From: JANRLJ01 sp033762735
Lineage (GTDB): Bacteria > Chloroflexota > Anaerolineae > Aggregatilineales > Phototrophicaceae
Reading direction: 5' to 3'
Assembly (NCBI GenBank): GCA_033762735.1
Contig: JANRLJ010000084.1
Span: 1 to 64,000, forward strand
DNA: 64,000 nt
Positions 51,393 through 60,914 of the stretch are shown here, one piece after another. The notes under the pieces were generated by a model. It had not been told where the DNA came from and did not search any database. It saw only the letters and a program-made list of their open reading frames with translations. Position 1 is the first letter of the stretch; each line of letters starts with the position of its first letter. The translations under genes were made by a program, and so were the position numbers.

Positions 51393-53078
51393 ATGACGAC
51401 GAATAAGGTTCCTTTTGAAATTCTCGCGCCCTACAACAAGGATGTCATGCTGTTGGGAAGCTGGAACCAGTGGAAGCCCGTCCCCATGCAGCGCGGCGAT
51501 GATGGGATCTGGCGGCTGGAAGTGCCGCTTGAGGATGGCGAATATCAGTACAAATTCCAGATGGTGTCGCTAAGCTATTTCGCGGAAGGCCAGACGGTGC
51601 AGGTGGCCGACCCGAAAGCGCTGCAATTCACGCTCGACAGCCGTGAAAACTCCATTGTGCGCGTGAAAGGCAGCCAGCGCGTGACGACGACGTATGAATG
51701 GCAGCATGATGACAAGCCGCTGCCGAGCAACGACGAACTCATCATTTATGAGATGCACGTCGGGGATTTTCGCGGCGGCCCCGGTGATACGGACGATAAG
51801 CAGGGCACGTTCCAGCGCGTCATCGAAAAGCTGAATTATCTCGTTGATCTGGGCGTGAATGCGATTGAACTGATGCCCGTGAACGAGTTCCCCGGCCATC
51901 ACGCCTGGGGCTATTCGCAGCGCAGCATTTATGCGATTGAAAACAGCTACGGCTCTCCCGACGAGCTTTGCCGCCTGGTGGATGAATGCCATGCGCGCGG
52001 CATTCGGGTGATCCATGATGCGGTTTACAACCACATGGAGATGGACGCGCCGCTGACCAAGATCGACTATACCTACTGGTTCTATCGGGAAGACCCCAGC
52101 GAACCCGCGCTGCAATTCGGCCCCAAGTTCAATTATGAGCACTGCGACGAGAAGCTGAATCGCTTCCCGGCGCGTGAGCACGTCATCGGCGCGATGTATC
52201 AGTGGGTGAATCTTTTCCACATCGACGGCATCCGCTTTGACTGCACCCGCGCCCTCAAGTATTTCGATCTGCTGCGCTGGTTCCACGACGAGATGCACGG
52301 GCAGGTGGACGGCAAGCCGTTCTACACCATCGCCGAGCATGTACCACAGGATCCCGCGATTGCTGGCCCCGACGGCCCAATGGACGCGGCCTGGCATGAG
52401 AACTTCTACTATCAGATGGAAGCAACCGTGCTTGGCATCGAGCGCGGCGGTCGCCAGCCTTTCGACACCAACGAAGTGCTGCGCCTGCTGGATGGACGGC
52501 AGGACGGCTTTGGCGGGTCGTTGAACACGGTCAAATATCATGACAATCACGACCATGATCGGCTGGCGTGGCTGCTGGGCGCGGCGGCCAACACCTATGA
52601 TGAAGCCGCCTTCCGCCGCCTCAAACTGGGCGCGACGCTGCTGCTGACCGCACCCGGAATCCCGATGCTGTGGATGGGGCAGGAATTCGGCCAGAGCACG
52701 CAGAAGCAGATCGAGCCGGTGCCGCTGCACTGGAGCCTGCTGGAGAATGCCAATAATCAGGGCTTATTCAACCACTACAAGTTCCTGATAGGCCTGCGGA
52801 AGTCCACGCCCGCGCTGTACAGCAACACCTTTGAGCCGATTGCCAACTGGCCGGAGCGCGGGATTCTGGCGTTCAAGCGCTGGACGGACGCAGGCGGTCA
52901 GGTGGTCGTGGTCGCTAACCTGAAAGACGAATTCGCCGGGGCGTTTGAAATCGGCGCGGCGGGGCTGGAAGATGGGCAGTGGCACGAGGGGGTCTACAAC
53001 TACGATGTACAGGTAGAGGGCGGCTGCCTGCGCGACAGCCTGGCGGAAAGCGAAGTGAAGGTCTATATCAAGCAGTGA
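51393..53078 (+). CDS. GH13 alpha-glucan enzyme, branching-enzyme-like
   Basis: An N-terminal CBM48-type domain (FEILAPYNKDVMLLGSWNQW) is followed by a GH13 barrel: VNAIELMPVNEFPGHHAWGY, GIRVIHDAVYNH, DGIRFDCTRAL (nucleophile Asp), YTIAEHVP (acid/base Glu) and VKYHDNHDHD (third Asp). APGIPMLWMGQEFGQS and a short C-terminal beta domain end it. At 561 residues it resembles branching or debranching-type enzymes that act on glycogen or maltodextrin. No signal peptide. The exact specificity is not fixed by sequence. Confidence 0.87.
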   Translation: MTTNKVPFEILAPYNKDVMLLGSWNQWKPVPMQRGDDGIWRLEVPLEDGEYQYKFQMVSLSYFAEGQTVQVADPKALQFTLDSRENSIVRVKGSQRVTTTYEWQHDDKPLPSNDELIIYEMHVGDFRGGPGDTDDKQGTFQRVIEKLNYLVDLGVNAIELMPVNEFPGHHAWGYSQRSIYAIENSYGSPDELCRLVDECHARGIRVIHDAVYNHMEMDAPLTKIDYTYWFYREDPSEPALQFGPKFNYEHCDEKLNRFPAREHVIGAMYQWVNLFHIDGIRFDCTRALKYFDLLRWFHDEMHGQVDGKPFYTIAEHVPQDPAIAGPDGPMDAAWHENFYYQMEATVLGIERGGRQPFDTNEVLRLLDGRQDGFGGSLNTVKYHDNHDHDRLAWLLGAAANTYDEAAFRRLKLGATLLLTAPGIPMLWMGQEFGQSTQKQIEPVPLHWSLLENANNQGLFNHYKFLIGLRKSTPALYSNTFEPIANWPERGILAFKRWTDAGGQVVVVANLKDEFAGAFEIGAAGLEDGQWHEGVYNYDVQVEGGCLRDSLAESEVKVYIKQ

Positions 53079-53093
53079 CGGCCTGGTCGTCTG

Positions 53094-53115
53094 GGCGGGG
53101 CCGCGCAACCCCGCC
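53094..53115. terminator. Hairpin between convergent genes
   Basis: GGCGGGG and CCCCGCC form a strong stem between the GH13 and recD2 ends. There is no T-tract, so it may be a repeat rather than a full terminator. Confidence 0.5.
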
Positions 53116-53124
53116 TACGACAAA

Positions 53125-55332
53125 TCATGCCTTCAAGCGATTGAGCAGACCGCTGTAACGCTCGGCAACTTTGTTATTCTGCACGGCCATATACACCGCC
53201 TTGCGACTGCCGACCATCACGACCATCTTCTTGGCACGGGTGATGGCCGTATACAGCAGATTGCGCTGGAGCATCATGTAGTGCTGCGTCAGCACGGGCA
53301 TGACCACCACCGGATATTCTGACCCCTGGCTGCGGTGGGTGCTGATGCAGTAGGCGTGCATCAGTTCTTCCGCCTCGGTGAAGTCGTAATAGACGAAGCG
53401 CCCGTCGATGACCACTTCCAGCGTGTTTTCATCGAAGTCCAGGCCATAGATGCGGCCAATGTCGCCGTTGAACACTTCCTTGTCATAGTTGTTCTTGGTC
53501 TGCATGACCTTATCCCCGACGCGGAAGACGCGCCCGTTCAGGGTTTTTTCCGCAAGGCGGCGATTGCTGTTGAGCGCGGCCTGGAGCGCATCATTCAGCG
53601 CATTCACGCCCGACGGCCCCCGGTACATGGGCGCGATCACCTGTACATCACTGAGCGGGTCATAGCCGAACTTGTTGGGCAGCCGGTTTCTGACCACATC
53701 CACCACCAGTTCGGCGGTGCGCGCCGGGTCTTCTTCCCCGAAAAAATAGAAGTCGGCGCTTTTGTTATCGGTGTGGGGCATCTCACCCTGATTGACTCGG
53801 TGGGCATTGACGACGATGTGGCTCTGTTCACTCTGGCGGAAGATCGTATCCAGCCGGGTGACGAAAGCTGCGCCGCTGTCGATCACATCGCGCAGTACAT
53901 TGCCCGCGCCTACGCTGGGAAGCTGATCGACATCGCCCACCAGCATCAGATGGGCTTCGGGCGGCAGCGCTTTCAGCAGATGGTAGAACAGCATCAGGTC
54001 GATCATAGAGGCTTCATCCACGATCAGCATATCGACTTCCAGCGGGTTGTCGTCGTCGTACTGAAAGCCTTCCGCCGGGCTGTAGCCAAGCAGGCGGTGA
54101 ATGGTAAAGGCCTCGTGCTCGGTCGCTTCCGTCAGGCGTTTGGCGGCGCGGCCTGTGGGGGAAGCCAGCGCGAACTCAAATTCATAGGATTCCAGCGCCC
54201 GGATGACCATTTGCAGCGTGGTCGTCTTGCCAGTGCCGGGGCCGCCCGTGAGCACCGAGACTTTGCTGGTGAGGGCCGCTTTGACCGCGCCCTGCTGCTG
54301 GGCGGAAAGTGTTACGCTGTTGTCTTCCGCCAGCTCCTTGAGGAACTCTGTCCATTGTACGCTGCGGGTGTCCTCTTTGATGGCGGATGGTGTGCTGACC
54401 ATACGCAGCAGCCGTTCGGTTACGCCTTTTTCCGCGCGGTGGTACATCGGCAGATAGATCGCGGTCGCGCGTTCGCCGCCTTTGGCGACCGGGCCGGGGA
54501 TAATCTCACGGATCAGATCGCCTGCCAGCAGGGCTTCCCCCAGCACTTCATTCACGCGATCTTCGTTGGTGATTTGCAGCAGCTTGCAGGCGGTTTCTAC
54601 CAGTACGGCATGGGGGGCGTAGGTATGGCCTTCGTTCGCCAGTTGATTGAGCGCGTAGTACAGCCCGGCGCGGACACGCTCCCGTGCATCCGGCTCCACG
54701 CCCATGTTGCGGGCGATCTGGTCAGCTTTCAAAAACCCGATCCCGAAGACCTCATCCGCCAGCGCATAGGGATTTTCCTTGACGCGGTTGACCGTCTCGC
54801 TGCCATATTCGCCGTAAATCCGCGCCGCCATCTTGCTGCTGACGCCGAAGCCCTGCAGGAAGATCATCGTGTTGCGGATGGCATAATTTTCCTGCCAGGC
54901 GCGGGCGAGGCTGTCCACCAGCGAAGCCTTAATGCCGGGGACTTCGCCAATGCGCTGCGGTTCTTTATTGAGGATGTCTAAAGTCTTGAGTCCGAAATGA
55001 TTGACAATCAGTTCAGCACGTTTCTCGCCGATGCCGCGCACAATGCCGCTGGCGAGATAGCGCTTGATCCCTTCCAGGCTGTTGGGTTGAATCGGCGTGA
55101 CAACGCTGGCACGCATCTGGCGGCCATACTTGGGGTCTTCGATCCAATCACCGTTAAATTCAACCGTCTCCCCCACGCCCAGTTCCGGCATCACCCCGAC
55201 GACCGTCACAGTGCCGTCGCGGGCTTCGGCGCTGGGGATGCGTTTATCTGGCCGGACTTTAATCACGCTGTAGCCAGTGGAGTCATTAAAGTAGGTGACG
55301 CGCTCGATTGTGCCGGTGAAGGTTTCCATCAT
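53125..55332 (-). CDS. recD2: RecD-like DNA helicase (RecD2 type)
   Basis: A 735-residue SF1B helicase. The N-terminal RecD2 region has GTIERVTYFNDSTGYSVIKV and helix-hairpin-helix elements (SGIVRGIGEKRAELIV, IGEVPGIKASLVDSLARAW). The motor has LTGGPGTGKTTTLQ (Walker A), MLIVDEASMIDL (Walker B), VGDVDQLPSVGAGNVLRDVI, and the C-terminal STHRSQGSEYPVVVMPV and YTAITRAKKMVVMVG. It acts alone in 5'-3' unwinding for repair. Length and HhH domain mark RecD2 rather than RecD of RecBCD. Two ATGs are adjacent at the start. Confidence 0.93.
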   Translation of the reverse strand: MMETFTGTIERVTYFNDSTGYSVIKVRPDKRIPSAEARDGTVTVVGVMPELGVGETVEFNGDWIEDPKYGRQMRASVVTPIQPNSLEGIKRYLASGIVRGIGEKRAELIVNHFGLKTLDILNKEPQRIGEVPGIKASLVDSLARAWQENYAIRNTMIFLQGFGVSSKMAARIYGEYGSETVNRVKENPYALADEVFGIGFLKADQIARNMGVEPDARERVRAGLYYALNQLANEGHTYAPHAVLVETACKLLQITNEDRVNEVLGEALLAGDLIREIIPGPVAKGGERATAIYLPMYHRAEKGVTERLLRMVSTPSAIKEDTRSVQWTEFLKELAEDNSVTLSAQQQGAVKAALTSKVSVLTGGPGTGKTTTLQMVIRALESYEFEFALASPTGRAAKRLTEATEHEAFTIHRLLGYSPAEGFQYDDDNPLEVDMLIVDEASMIDLMLFYHLLKALPPEAHLMLVGDVDQLPSVGAGNVLRDVIDSGAAFVTRLDTIFRQSEQSHIVVNAHRVNQGEMPHTDNKSADFYFFGEEDPARTAELVVDVVRNRLPNKFGYDPLSDVQVIAPMYRGPSGVNALNDALQAALNSNRRLAEKTLNGRVFRVGDKVMQTKNNYDKEVFNGDIGRIYGLDFDENTLEVVIDGRFVYYDFTEAEELMHAYCISTHRSQGSEYPVVVMPVLTQHYMMLQRNLLYTAITRAKKMVVMVGSRKAVYMAVQNNKVAERYSGLLNRLKA

Positions 55333-55519
55333 ACTCTTTCACTGAACTCTTGTTCCGATATTCTACCATAATGAAGAAGCAGTTATAGGCTTCCTAATAT
55401 ACCCCATCAGGATTCCCGAAAAAGTTATTAATTTCGTCCAAAAGGCTGGAACATTGAGAAAAGGTATGGTACTTTAGATTCATTGACAACGGTTAGACAA
55501 TGCTTGTGAGGGTAAGGCC

Positions 55520-56281
55520 ATGTCGTACTTCAATCAGGATCACCACTTCGCACTACTTTCGGTACAGGCCAACGGTCTGGGCAGCGAAACTTCCCTTCAG
55601 GCTGCCTATCGCCGTCTGCTTGACCTGCACACAAGTCTTTATCCTAAATTACGCAAACATGGTTTTGATCTTTCGACTGAAGTTTTCCCCAATACTACAA
55701 CCCCTTTGACCTCCATTGCCAACCCGAATGACCCCGAAACCCTGATGTTCGGCTTCAGCCGCACCCGCTCGCAGGCACTGACCGTCGAGGGGATGATGGG
55801 GCGCGAGGGCGACGTTGAACTGCGCCGCCACCCGATCATCGAACTGCGCCTGACGCCGACTCATTTCGTGGTCGAACTGGTCGTGTCGCCTTTTGCCTGG
55901 TATGACCAGCAGAACTTTGCCGGGAAGATGACGTTTGAACAGCATCGCACGGCACTGGTCAAACTGCTGGGCAAGATGAACCAGCCCTATCATCTCGGTT
56001 TCTGGTCTGGCACCCAGTTAAGCGAGATGCACCTGACCACCGGGCAGCTCCCCCCGGCTCGCCTCGTCTCCGAATGGCTGAGCACGTTCGCCGCCGGGCG
56101 CGATCACTTCCGCATTGGCCGCTGGTATGAAGTCGAAGATGCTGCGCTGACGGAACAGAACGCCCTGCATGAAGTTTTCGACCGTGTGCGCGACCTCTAT
56201 AACGTCTATGAATTCGTCGCGTGGACGAGCAATAACAACTTCCACAGCTTCTATGCGCGTCGCATGGCCGCCCGCGCTTAA
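55520..56281 (+). CDS. Hypothetical protein, 253 residues
   Basis: The frame has good ribosome signal (GAGGGTAAGG before ATG) and protein-like composition: SYFNQDHHFALLSVQANGLG, FVVELVVSPFAWYDQQNF, LGFWSGTQLSEMHLTTGQLP, and many Trp and Phe residues. No membrane segment or catalytic motif is recognised. It lies alone between divergent recD2 and a terminator. It looks like the conserved Chloroflexi-specific proteins of unknown function that have no named domain. Confidence 0.75.
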   Translation: MSYFNQDHHFALLSVQANGLGSETSLQAAYRRLLDLHTSLYPKLRKHGFDLSTEVFPNTTTPLTSIANPNDPETLMFGFSRTRSQALTVEGMMGREGDVELRRHPIIELRLTPTHFVVELVVSPFAWYDQQNFAGKMTFEQHRTALVKLLGKMNQPYHLGFWSGTQLSEMHLTTGQLPPARLVSEWLSTFAAGRDHFRIGRWYEVEDAALTEQNALHEVFDRVRDLYNVYEFVAWTSNNNFHSFYARRMAARA

Positions 56282-56322
56282 GCATCGAACTCTGGGGAGT
56301 GGTGAAAATCAGGGAGATGTAC

Positions 56323-56342
56323 GGGCGTAGCGCGCTACGCCC
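56323..56342. repeat. Perfect 20-bp palindrome
   Basis: GGGCGTAGCGCGCTACGCCC reads the same on both strands. It lies just after a stop codon. It is a dispersed repeat or a transcription end signal. Confidence 0.6.
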
Positions 56343-56390
56343 CTGCCATGATGTCCTCAAAATTCACTACACCTTAACTCTGTAAACCGA

Positions 56391-56420
56391 AAAACAAGGG
56401 GCAGTGTTCCCCTTGTTTTT
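56391..56420. terminator. Bidirectional intrinsic terminator
   Basis: AAAACAAGGGG pairs with CCCCTTGTTTT around CAGTGTT, with T5 on the plus strand and As at the other foot. It lies between convergent genes. Confidence 0.85.
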
Positions 56421-56451
56421 GTTTTACCCTATTCTGTTGTCACAAGCAGGC

Positions 56452-57684
56452 TTACCCGCCGGGACGGACTTCAGCCTGACCAATCTCCGAGGCGACTTCC
56501 GCAGCAGTGCCATCCCCGTTCAGCCGCATCAACCGCGCCGCCACAGAGCGCTGTTCCTGCCGCCAGCCATCCGGGGCAGACAGGTCAATCTGTCCGGCGG
56601 TAATCGCTTCGACCCACGCTTCACCGTTGGGCACAAGGCTGAAATACAGCCCATTGGCCGCGCCAAAAATCTGCCCGACTGCCCAGCCTGGTCCGGTATA
56701 GACCTGTGTTCCTGCGCCCGCAGTCGCCCCCGGCAGTTGATAGAGCGACACCTGATACTGCGGGAAGGTCACGGCTTCCATGCCCGTATAAGCGGAAAAG
56801 GCAGCGGCTTCTTCCGGCGCAAGCGGGAGCGCTTCGGCCAGCAGCGTGCGCGTACTGTAGTAGGGTGTGCCGTCCGCACCCCAGCCGATCTGATCGAGCA
56901 GCGGGTCACTGGTCAGATCAGTCACCTGCCGCGCTTCCAGGTCAAGCAGCGCTACCGAGGAGGAGTCCCGCCGCACCACGAGCACCTGTCGTCCGTCACG
57001 GTTGACCTGTGCGCGGCTCAGATCGCTGCCCAGTTCCGTTGTGGTGCCGCTGGAAAGATCAAACAGGGCGAGTCCGATGCCGGTACAGGCCGTGCTGTGC
57101 AGGATGCCGTAGGGCGTGTTCTCGAATGTCAGCGCACTGCCGCCGAAACCTGCCTCGGCATTGTAGACCGCGTCCATTGGGAAGGGCGACCCACCGCCAC
57201 AGCCGACTCCAAATCCAAAGCTCCCGACGCTCTGGGCTTCTGAGCCGTCGTCCACGCCGCGTACAAATACCGTCATCGTCGAGCCAGGGAGTCCATTGGG
57301 GAGTTCGGTAATGGCCGACGCATCCTCGACTGTGTAGATGATCTGGCTGCCATCACTGGTGAACGTCACCGGAAGATAGGAGACGCCTTCCGCGATCAGA
57401 ACCGGACTCGATGCATTCGCATCCGTCAGCATGAGGCGGGTGGTAGTGCCATCATAAACCGTATAGGCCAGACGGTTGTTGTCCGCACTCCACGTCAGGT
57501 CGTAGTAGGCAATGTTCGGCCCTTCGACCAGAAGCGGCTCTCCGTTGCCGTAGAGATACAGGCTGCCATTCGTCACGGCGGCCAAAGTGGGAATGCCTGA
57601 CTGTGCCTGTACGGTCGCAGCAGCCAGGGGCATACACAGCAAAAAAGCGCTCAACAGCGCCACAATTTTCCGGTAGATGGACAT
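56452..57684 (-). CDS. Secreted TolB-like beta-propeller protein
   Basis: A signal peptide (KIVALLSAFLLCMPLAAATVQA) precedes repeated motifs such as DLTWSADNNRLAYTVYDG, LPVTFTSDGSQIIYTVED and VNRDGRQVLVVRRD, which are TolB/PD40-type beta-propeller blades. The 410-residue protein is exported or lipid-free periplasmic. ATG at 57684 is favoured because the upstream residues are charged and lack similarity. No catalytic signature. Such proteins are abundant in Chloroflexi and their function is unknown. Confidence 0.8.
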   Translation of the reverse strand: MSIYRKIVALLSAFLLCMPLAAATVQAQSGIPTLAAVTNGSLYLYGNGEPLLVEGPNIAYYDLTWSADNNRLAYTVYDGTTTRLMLTDANASSPVLIAEGVSYLPVTFTSDGSQIIYTVEDASAITELPNGLPGSTMTVFVRGVDDGSEAQSVGSFGFGVGCGGGSPFPMDAVYNAEAGFGGSALTFENTPYGILHSTACTGIGLALFDLSSGTTTELGSDLSRAQVNRDGRQVLVVRRDSSSVALLDLEARQVTDLTSDPLLDQIGWGADGTPYYSTRTLLAEALPLAPEEAAAFSAYTGMEAVTFPQYQVSLYQLPGATAGAGTQVYTGPGWAVGQIFGAANGLYFSLVPNGEAWVEAITAGQIDLSAPDGWRQEQRSVAARLMRLNGDGTAAEVASEIGQAEVRPGG

Positions 57685-57908
57685 CTCAATGACAAACTCC
57701 TTCAACCCGCGATCAGCATCCTTACACACGATGCCAGTGTCCAGTGTAGGGGCGATGCGGTTGTTTTACACGACGCTTGCCCGCTGATTGTACTACGTTC
57801 ACGCCCAATCCAGTGGGAAATTAGGCCTAGCGTCTTTGGATTTTCTAACCCACATGCATGATTAACGTAAAATAACGTTTATATTGTGTTAATTCTTTGT
57901 CCCATATC

Positions 57909-57938
57909 TTGACACAGATTCGTGAACTTTCATATAAT
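57909..57938 (+). promoter_or_regulatory. Strong sigma-70 promoter for the DUF177-rpoD unit
   Basis: TTGACA and TATAAT are both perfect and separated by 18 bases. The predicted start lies about 55 bases before the DUF177 ATG. Confidence 0.75.
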
Positions 57939-57999
57939 TTTGATATATCCAAAGGACATATTGGAACCCTTCCCAGCCTTACTGTAAAGGCCCACTGTA

Positions 58000-58524
58000 A
58001 TGAAACAATCGCAGAATTACATCAGCAACCGCGTTCTGAAGATCAATGTCGGCTTTCTGCTGAGCGATGGTCCGGCACACAGCCAGGACTCGGTCATTGA
58101 TTTTCCCAAAGTGCGGGTGTCTGATGATCTCACACTTGAATACGTGCGCGGGCCGCTGCGCCTGAGCCGCACGTCCGAAGGTATTCTGGTGCAGGCCGAC
58201 CTTGAAGCGGCGGTCGAAGCCGAATGTTACCGCTGTCTCGAAGCGACTGACAACGTTTTCCAGGTACATCTGGAAGAACTGTTTGCCACCGATGGGTCGG
58301 TGCAGACGGACTTCCGCGTCCATGATGACGGCATTCTTGATCTGGCGCCGCTGCTGCGCGACGAAGCGCTGCTCGCCATCGACAACCGTGTTTTATGCCG
58401 CCCCGACTGCAAGGGTTTATGCCCGGAATGCGGGTCGAATCTCAACATTGTTCCATGCCAGTGTGAACTTGAGTCCGTTGATCCTCGCCTGGCCGCGCTC
58501 AAGAACCTGTTAGACACCCAATAA
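58000..58524 (+). CDS. DUF177 family protein (YceD-like)
   Basis: The 174-residue product has the YceD/DUF177 core, with an N-terminal strand region (NYISNRVLKINVGFLL), a central CYRCLEATDNVFQVHLEELF, and the conserved zinc-like cysteines in CRPDCKGLCPECGSNLN. YceD-type proteins are linked to 23S rRNA maturation and usually sit beside rpmF (L32). Here rpmF is not next; the principal sigma factor gene follows after about 40 bases, in the same direction and probably on the same transcript. Confidence 0.85.
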   Translation: MKQSQNYISNRVLKINVGFLLSDGPAHSQDSVIDFPKVRVSDDLTLEYVRGPLRLSRTSEGILVQADLEAAVEAECYRCLEATDNVFQVHLEELFATDGSVQTDFRVHDDGILDLAPLLRDEALLAIDNRVLCRPDCKGLCPECGSNLNIVPCQCELESVDPRLAALKNLLDTQ

Positions 58525-58566
58525 CTTATCCGTGTTATTCAGAGTCCCCAGGAGTAAAGCGTTCTT

Positions 58567-59679
58567 ATGGATTACGAAGCAGATTATGCATCAGAGTTAG
58601 ATACGATGGCGGGCAGTGATTTTTTCGATGCCGAGCCAGAGGAGCCAACCTTCGACGATATGTTCCTCAACGATGTGGAGGGGGACGATCTGCTGCTCGA
58701 AGACGATTTACTCTCGGACGACTTTGAAGACGAGCTGGACGAAGAAGACGAGGACGAGCCGTTCGACATCCACGCCCTCTCATCCAGCGACACGGTCGGG
58801 CTGTATCTCAAGGAAATGGCGCGGGTGCCGCTGCTGAGCAATGAGGAAGAAATTGACCTGGCGATGCGGCTGGAAGCAGGCCTCGCCGCCGAAAAGAAAC
58901 TGCTGAAAAACCCCGATCATCTCCGTGCCACCGAATGGCGCATCCTGGTGCAGGATGGCCTGAACGCCCGCGACCATCTGATTAAGGCCAATACCCGCCT
59001 GGTCGTCTCCATCGCCAAGAAGTACATGAGCCGGGGTGTTCCGTTCCTCGATCTGATTCAGGAGGGCAACCTGGGGCTGATGAAGGCGGTTGAGAAGTTT
59101 GACTACCGCCGGGGCTTCCGCTTCAGCACCTACGCGACCTGGTGGATTCGCCAGACGATCACCCGTGCGGTGGCCGATCAGGGCCGCACCATTCGCGTCC
59201 CGGTTCACATGAGCGACCGCATCCGCAAGCTGTACCGCGTGGCGCGCGAGCTGGAACAGCAGCACGGGCGCAAGCCGACGCTGGATGAAATGGCTGAGGC
59301 GATGGAGTGCGATACGCGCAAAGTCCAGTGGATGCTGAAGGTGTCCTGGCAGCCGCTCAGCCTGGAGCATCCGGTCGGCGACGACGAGGACAGCGAACTC
59401 GGCAACTTCATCGAGAACGACGCTTCCCCCTCCCCCGCCCAGAGCGCCTATGACAAGATGCTGCGCGAGAAGATCGAGTCGCTGCTGGGGACGCTCACGC
59501 CGCGCGAAGCCCGTATTTTGCGGCTGCGTTTCGGCCTGCAGAATGGCCGCAGTTATACTTTGGAAGAAGTCGGGCAGAAGTTCGGCCTGACGCGCGAACG
59601 CATCCGGCAGATCGAAGGCCGGGCGCTGCGCCGCCTGCGCCATCCCCGCCGCAGCCGTCAACTGAGAGATTATCTGTAA
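58567..59679 (+). CDS. rpoD: Principal RNA polymerase sigma factor (RpoD/SigA)
   Basis: All signature regions are present: 1.2 (DTVGLYLKEMARVPLLSNEEE), 2 (IKANTRLVVSIAKKYMSRGV, LDLIQEGNLGLMKAVEKFDY, RGFRFSTYATWWIRQTITRA), 3 (GRTIRVPVHMSDRIRKL) and 4 (LTPREARILRLRFGL, FGLTRERIRQIEGRALRRL). The N-terminus is short (about 75 residues) and extremely acidic (DDLLLEDDLLSDDFEDEL), lacking the long region 1.1 of proteobacterial RpoD. This is the housekeeping factor, at 370 residues. A 42-base gap follows DUF177. Confidence 0.95.
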   Translation: MDYEADYASELDTMAGSDFFDAEPEEPTFDDMFLNDVEGDDLLLEDDLLSDDFEDELDEEDEDEPFDIHALSSSDTVGLYLKEMARVPLLSNEEEIDLAMRLEAGLAAEKKLLKNPDHLRATEWRILVQDGLNARDHLIKANTRLVVSIAKKYMSRGVPFLDLIQEGNLGLMKAVEKFDYRRGFRFSTYATWWIRQTITRAVADQGRTIRVPVHMSDRIRKLYRVARELEQQHGRKPTLDEMAEAMECDTRKVQWMLKVSWQPLSLEHPVGDDEDSELGNFIENDASPSPAQSAYDKMLREKIESLLGTLTPREARILRLRFGLQNGRSYTLEEVGQKFGLTRERIRQIEGRALRRLRHPRRSRQLRDYL

Positions 59680-59712
59680 GATGTTATCAGTTTTTAGTGA
59701 TTAGTTTTTAGT

Positions 59713-59736
59713 AGGGAGTACCCATGTGTACTCCCT
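59713..59736 (+). terminator. Hairpin after rpoD
   Basis: AGGGAGTAC pairs perfectly with GTACTCCCT around CCATGT. It lies 34 bases after the stop; no U-run follows directly, but a second terminator comes 30 bases later. Confidence 0.6.
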
Positions 59737-59768
59737 CCAACGTTTGCCCATCCATCGCAAACATCAAC

Positions 59769-59793
59769 GGTGCTCAAAAGGGCACCTTTTTTG
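59769..59793 (+). terminator. Intrinsic terminator after rpoD
   Basis: GGTGC and GCACC arms around TCAAAAGG, followed by TTTTTTG. A clean stem with U-tract, the more likely stop of the rpoD transcript. Confidence 0.75.
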
Positions 59794-59940
59794 TTTCTCA
59801 ATAATCGTCCCAAACGGTTCTCAACATCTCCTAAAAATAGCCGTCTGATTGCTGGACAAAACCTCAATTGGGTGTATTGTTTTCCATAAGTTTCGGCACA
59901 TTTCGTGCCGCGTGAAATCTCTTCCTGAGGTGAATCTGAC

Positions 59941-60726
59941 ATGGCTGAGTTTAACCATATGTACCAGCGGGCGACCTATTACGACATCGTGTTCAAGCGC
60001 GATGTGTCCCGCGAATTGGATTTTGTCTCCGATCTATATTACCAGCGACAAGGCCGAAGTCCCTGCTCGCTGGTCGATCTCGCCTGCGGACCGGGCTATC
60101 ATGCGCGCGCCTTCGCCAAACGCGGTGGCACGGCCTATGGACTGGATTTGCGGGCAGAGATGACGGCCTTCGCCGACGAACAGGCCAGGGCAGAAGGGGT
60201 TCAGGTCCACTGGCTGGCGGCGGATATGCGTCACTTCCGGCTGGAAGAACCCGTTGACCTCATCATCAATATGTTCGATGGCATCGACTGCCTGAACAGC
60301 AACGAGGATTTACTGGCGCACTTCAACGCAGTCGCGCACAACCTCACGCCCGGCGGGCTGTATCTGCTCGACGTGACCCACCCGGCGCAGGTCGGTTATG
60401 GCTATTATGGCAGCTTCGCCTACAGCGGCGAACGCGATGGCGTCTCGGTAGAGATCAAATGGGCGACCAACAAGCCATATGTCCATGCCCGCACTGGCGT
60501 GGCCGAAACCGAGATCGAGATGCACATCGACGATCACGGGCAGAAGCACATCATCCGCGACTGCGCCCACGAACGCATCATCACCGCCCCCGAAATTGAA
60601 CTCTTCTGCTGGCTGAGCGACGGCCTGCGCATCCTCGATTTTTACGGCGACTTCGACCTGAACCAGCCGCTTGATAATTCCCCCACGTCCCGCCGCATGA
60701 TCGGTGTCCTGCAAAAATTTGGCTAA
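59941..60726 (+). CDS. SAM-dependent class I methyltransferase
   Basis: LVDLACGPGYHARAFAKRG (motif I, about residues 44-62), GLDLRAEMTAFADEQA, and WLAADMRHFRLEEPVDLIINMFDGIDCL identify a class I methyltransferase; a C-terminal mixed domain follows, with IEMHIDDHGQKHIIRD. Substrate unknown. ATG at 59941 is preceded by TCCTGAGG. At 261 residues it resembles small-molecule methyltransferases of the Methyltransf_25 type. It lies alone between the rpoD terminators and galE. Confidence 0.85.
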   Translation: MAEFNHMYQRATYYDIVFKRDVSRELDFVSDLYYQRQGRSPCSLVDLACGPGYHARAFAKRGGTAYGLDLRAEMTAFADEQARAEGVQVHWLAADMRHFRLEEPVDLIINMFDGIDCLNSNEDLLAHFNAVAHNLTPGGLYLLDVTHPAQVGYGYYGSFAYSGERDGVSVEIKWATNKPYVHARTGVAETEIEMHIDDHGQKHIIRDCAHERIITAPEIELFCWLSDGLRILDFYGDFDLNQPLDNSPTSRRMIGVLQKFG

Positions 60727-60863
60727 GGGACTTTAGGGTACAGCCCTGTTTTTAACCTTCAACCGAAATCTTTTCAGACTCGTTGGCTGCCTGCCAGGTT
60801 TATTTGCGTAGGTGTGGAGTGGCAATCTACTATTGCTATCGTCCTGAATGACCCTTGTGTTGG

Positions 60864-60891
60864 TAGGACACGGCATGTCCGTGTCCCTACT
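60864..60891. repeat. Palindromic intergenic repeat
   Basis: GTAGGACACGG and CCGTGTCCCTAC surround CATGT. A dispersed-type palindrome in the 188-base space between convergent genes. Confidence 0.6.
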
Positions 60892-60914
60892 CGGCACTTT
60901 CGACTCGGTACTCG

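Noticed and set aside
53335..54981. 548-residue open frame on the plus strand
   Set aside because: Antisense to recD2; lacks start signals and shows the mirror composition of the real gene.
58780..59661. 293-residue open frame on the minus strand
   Set aside because: Antisense to rpoD.
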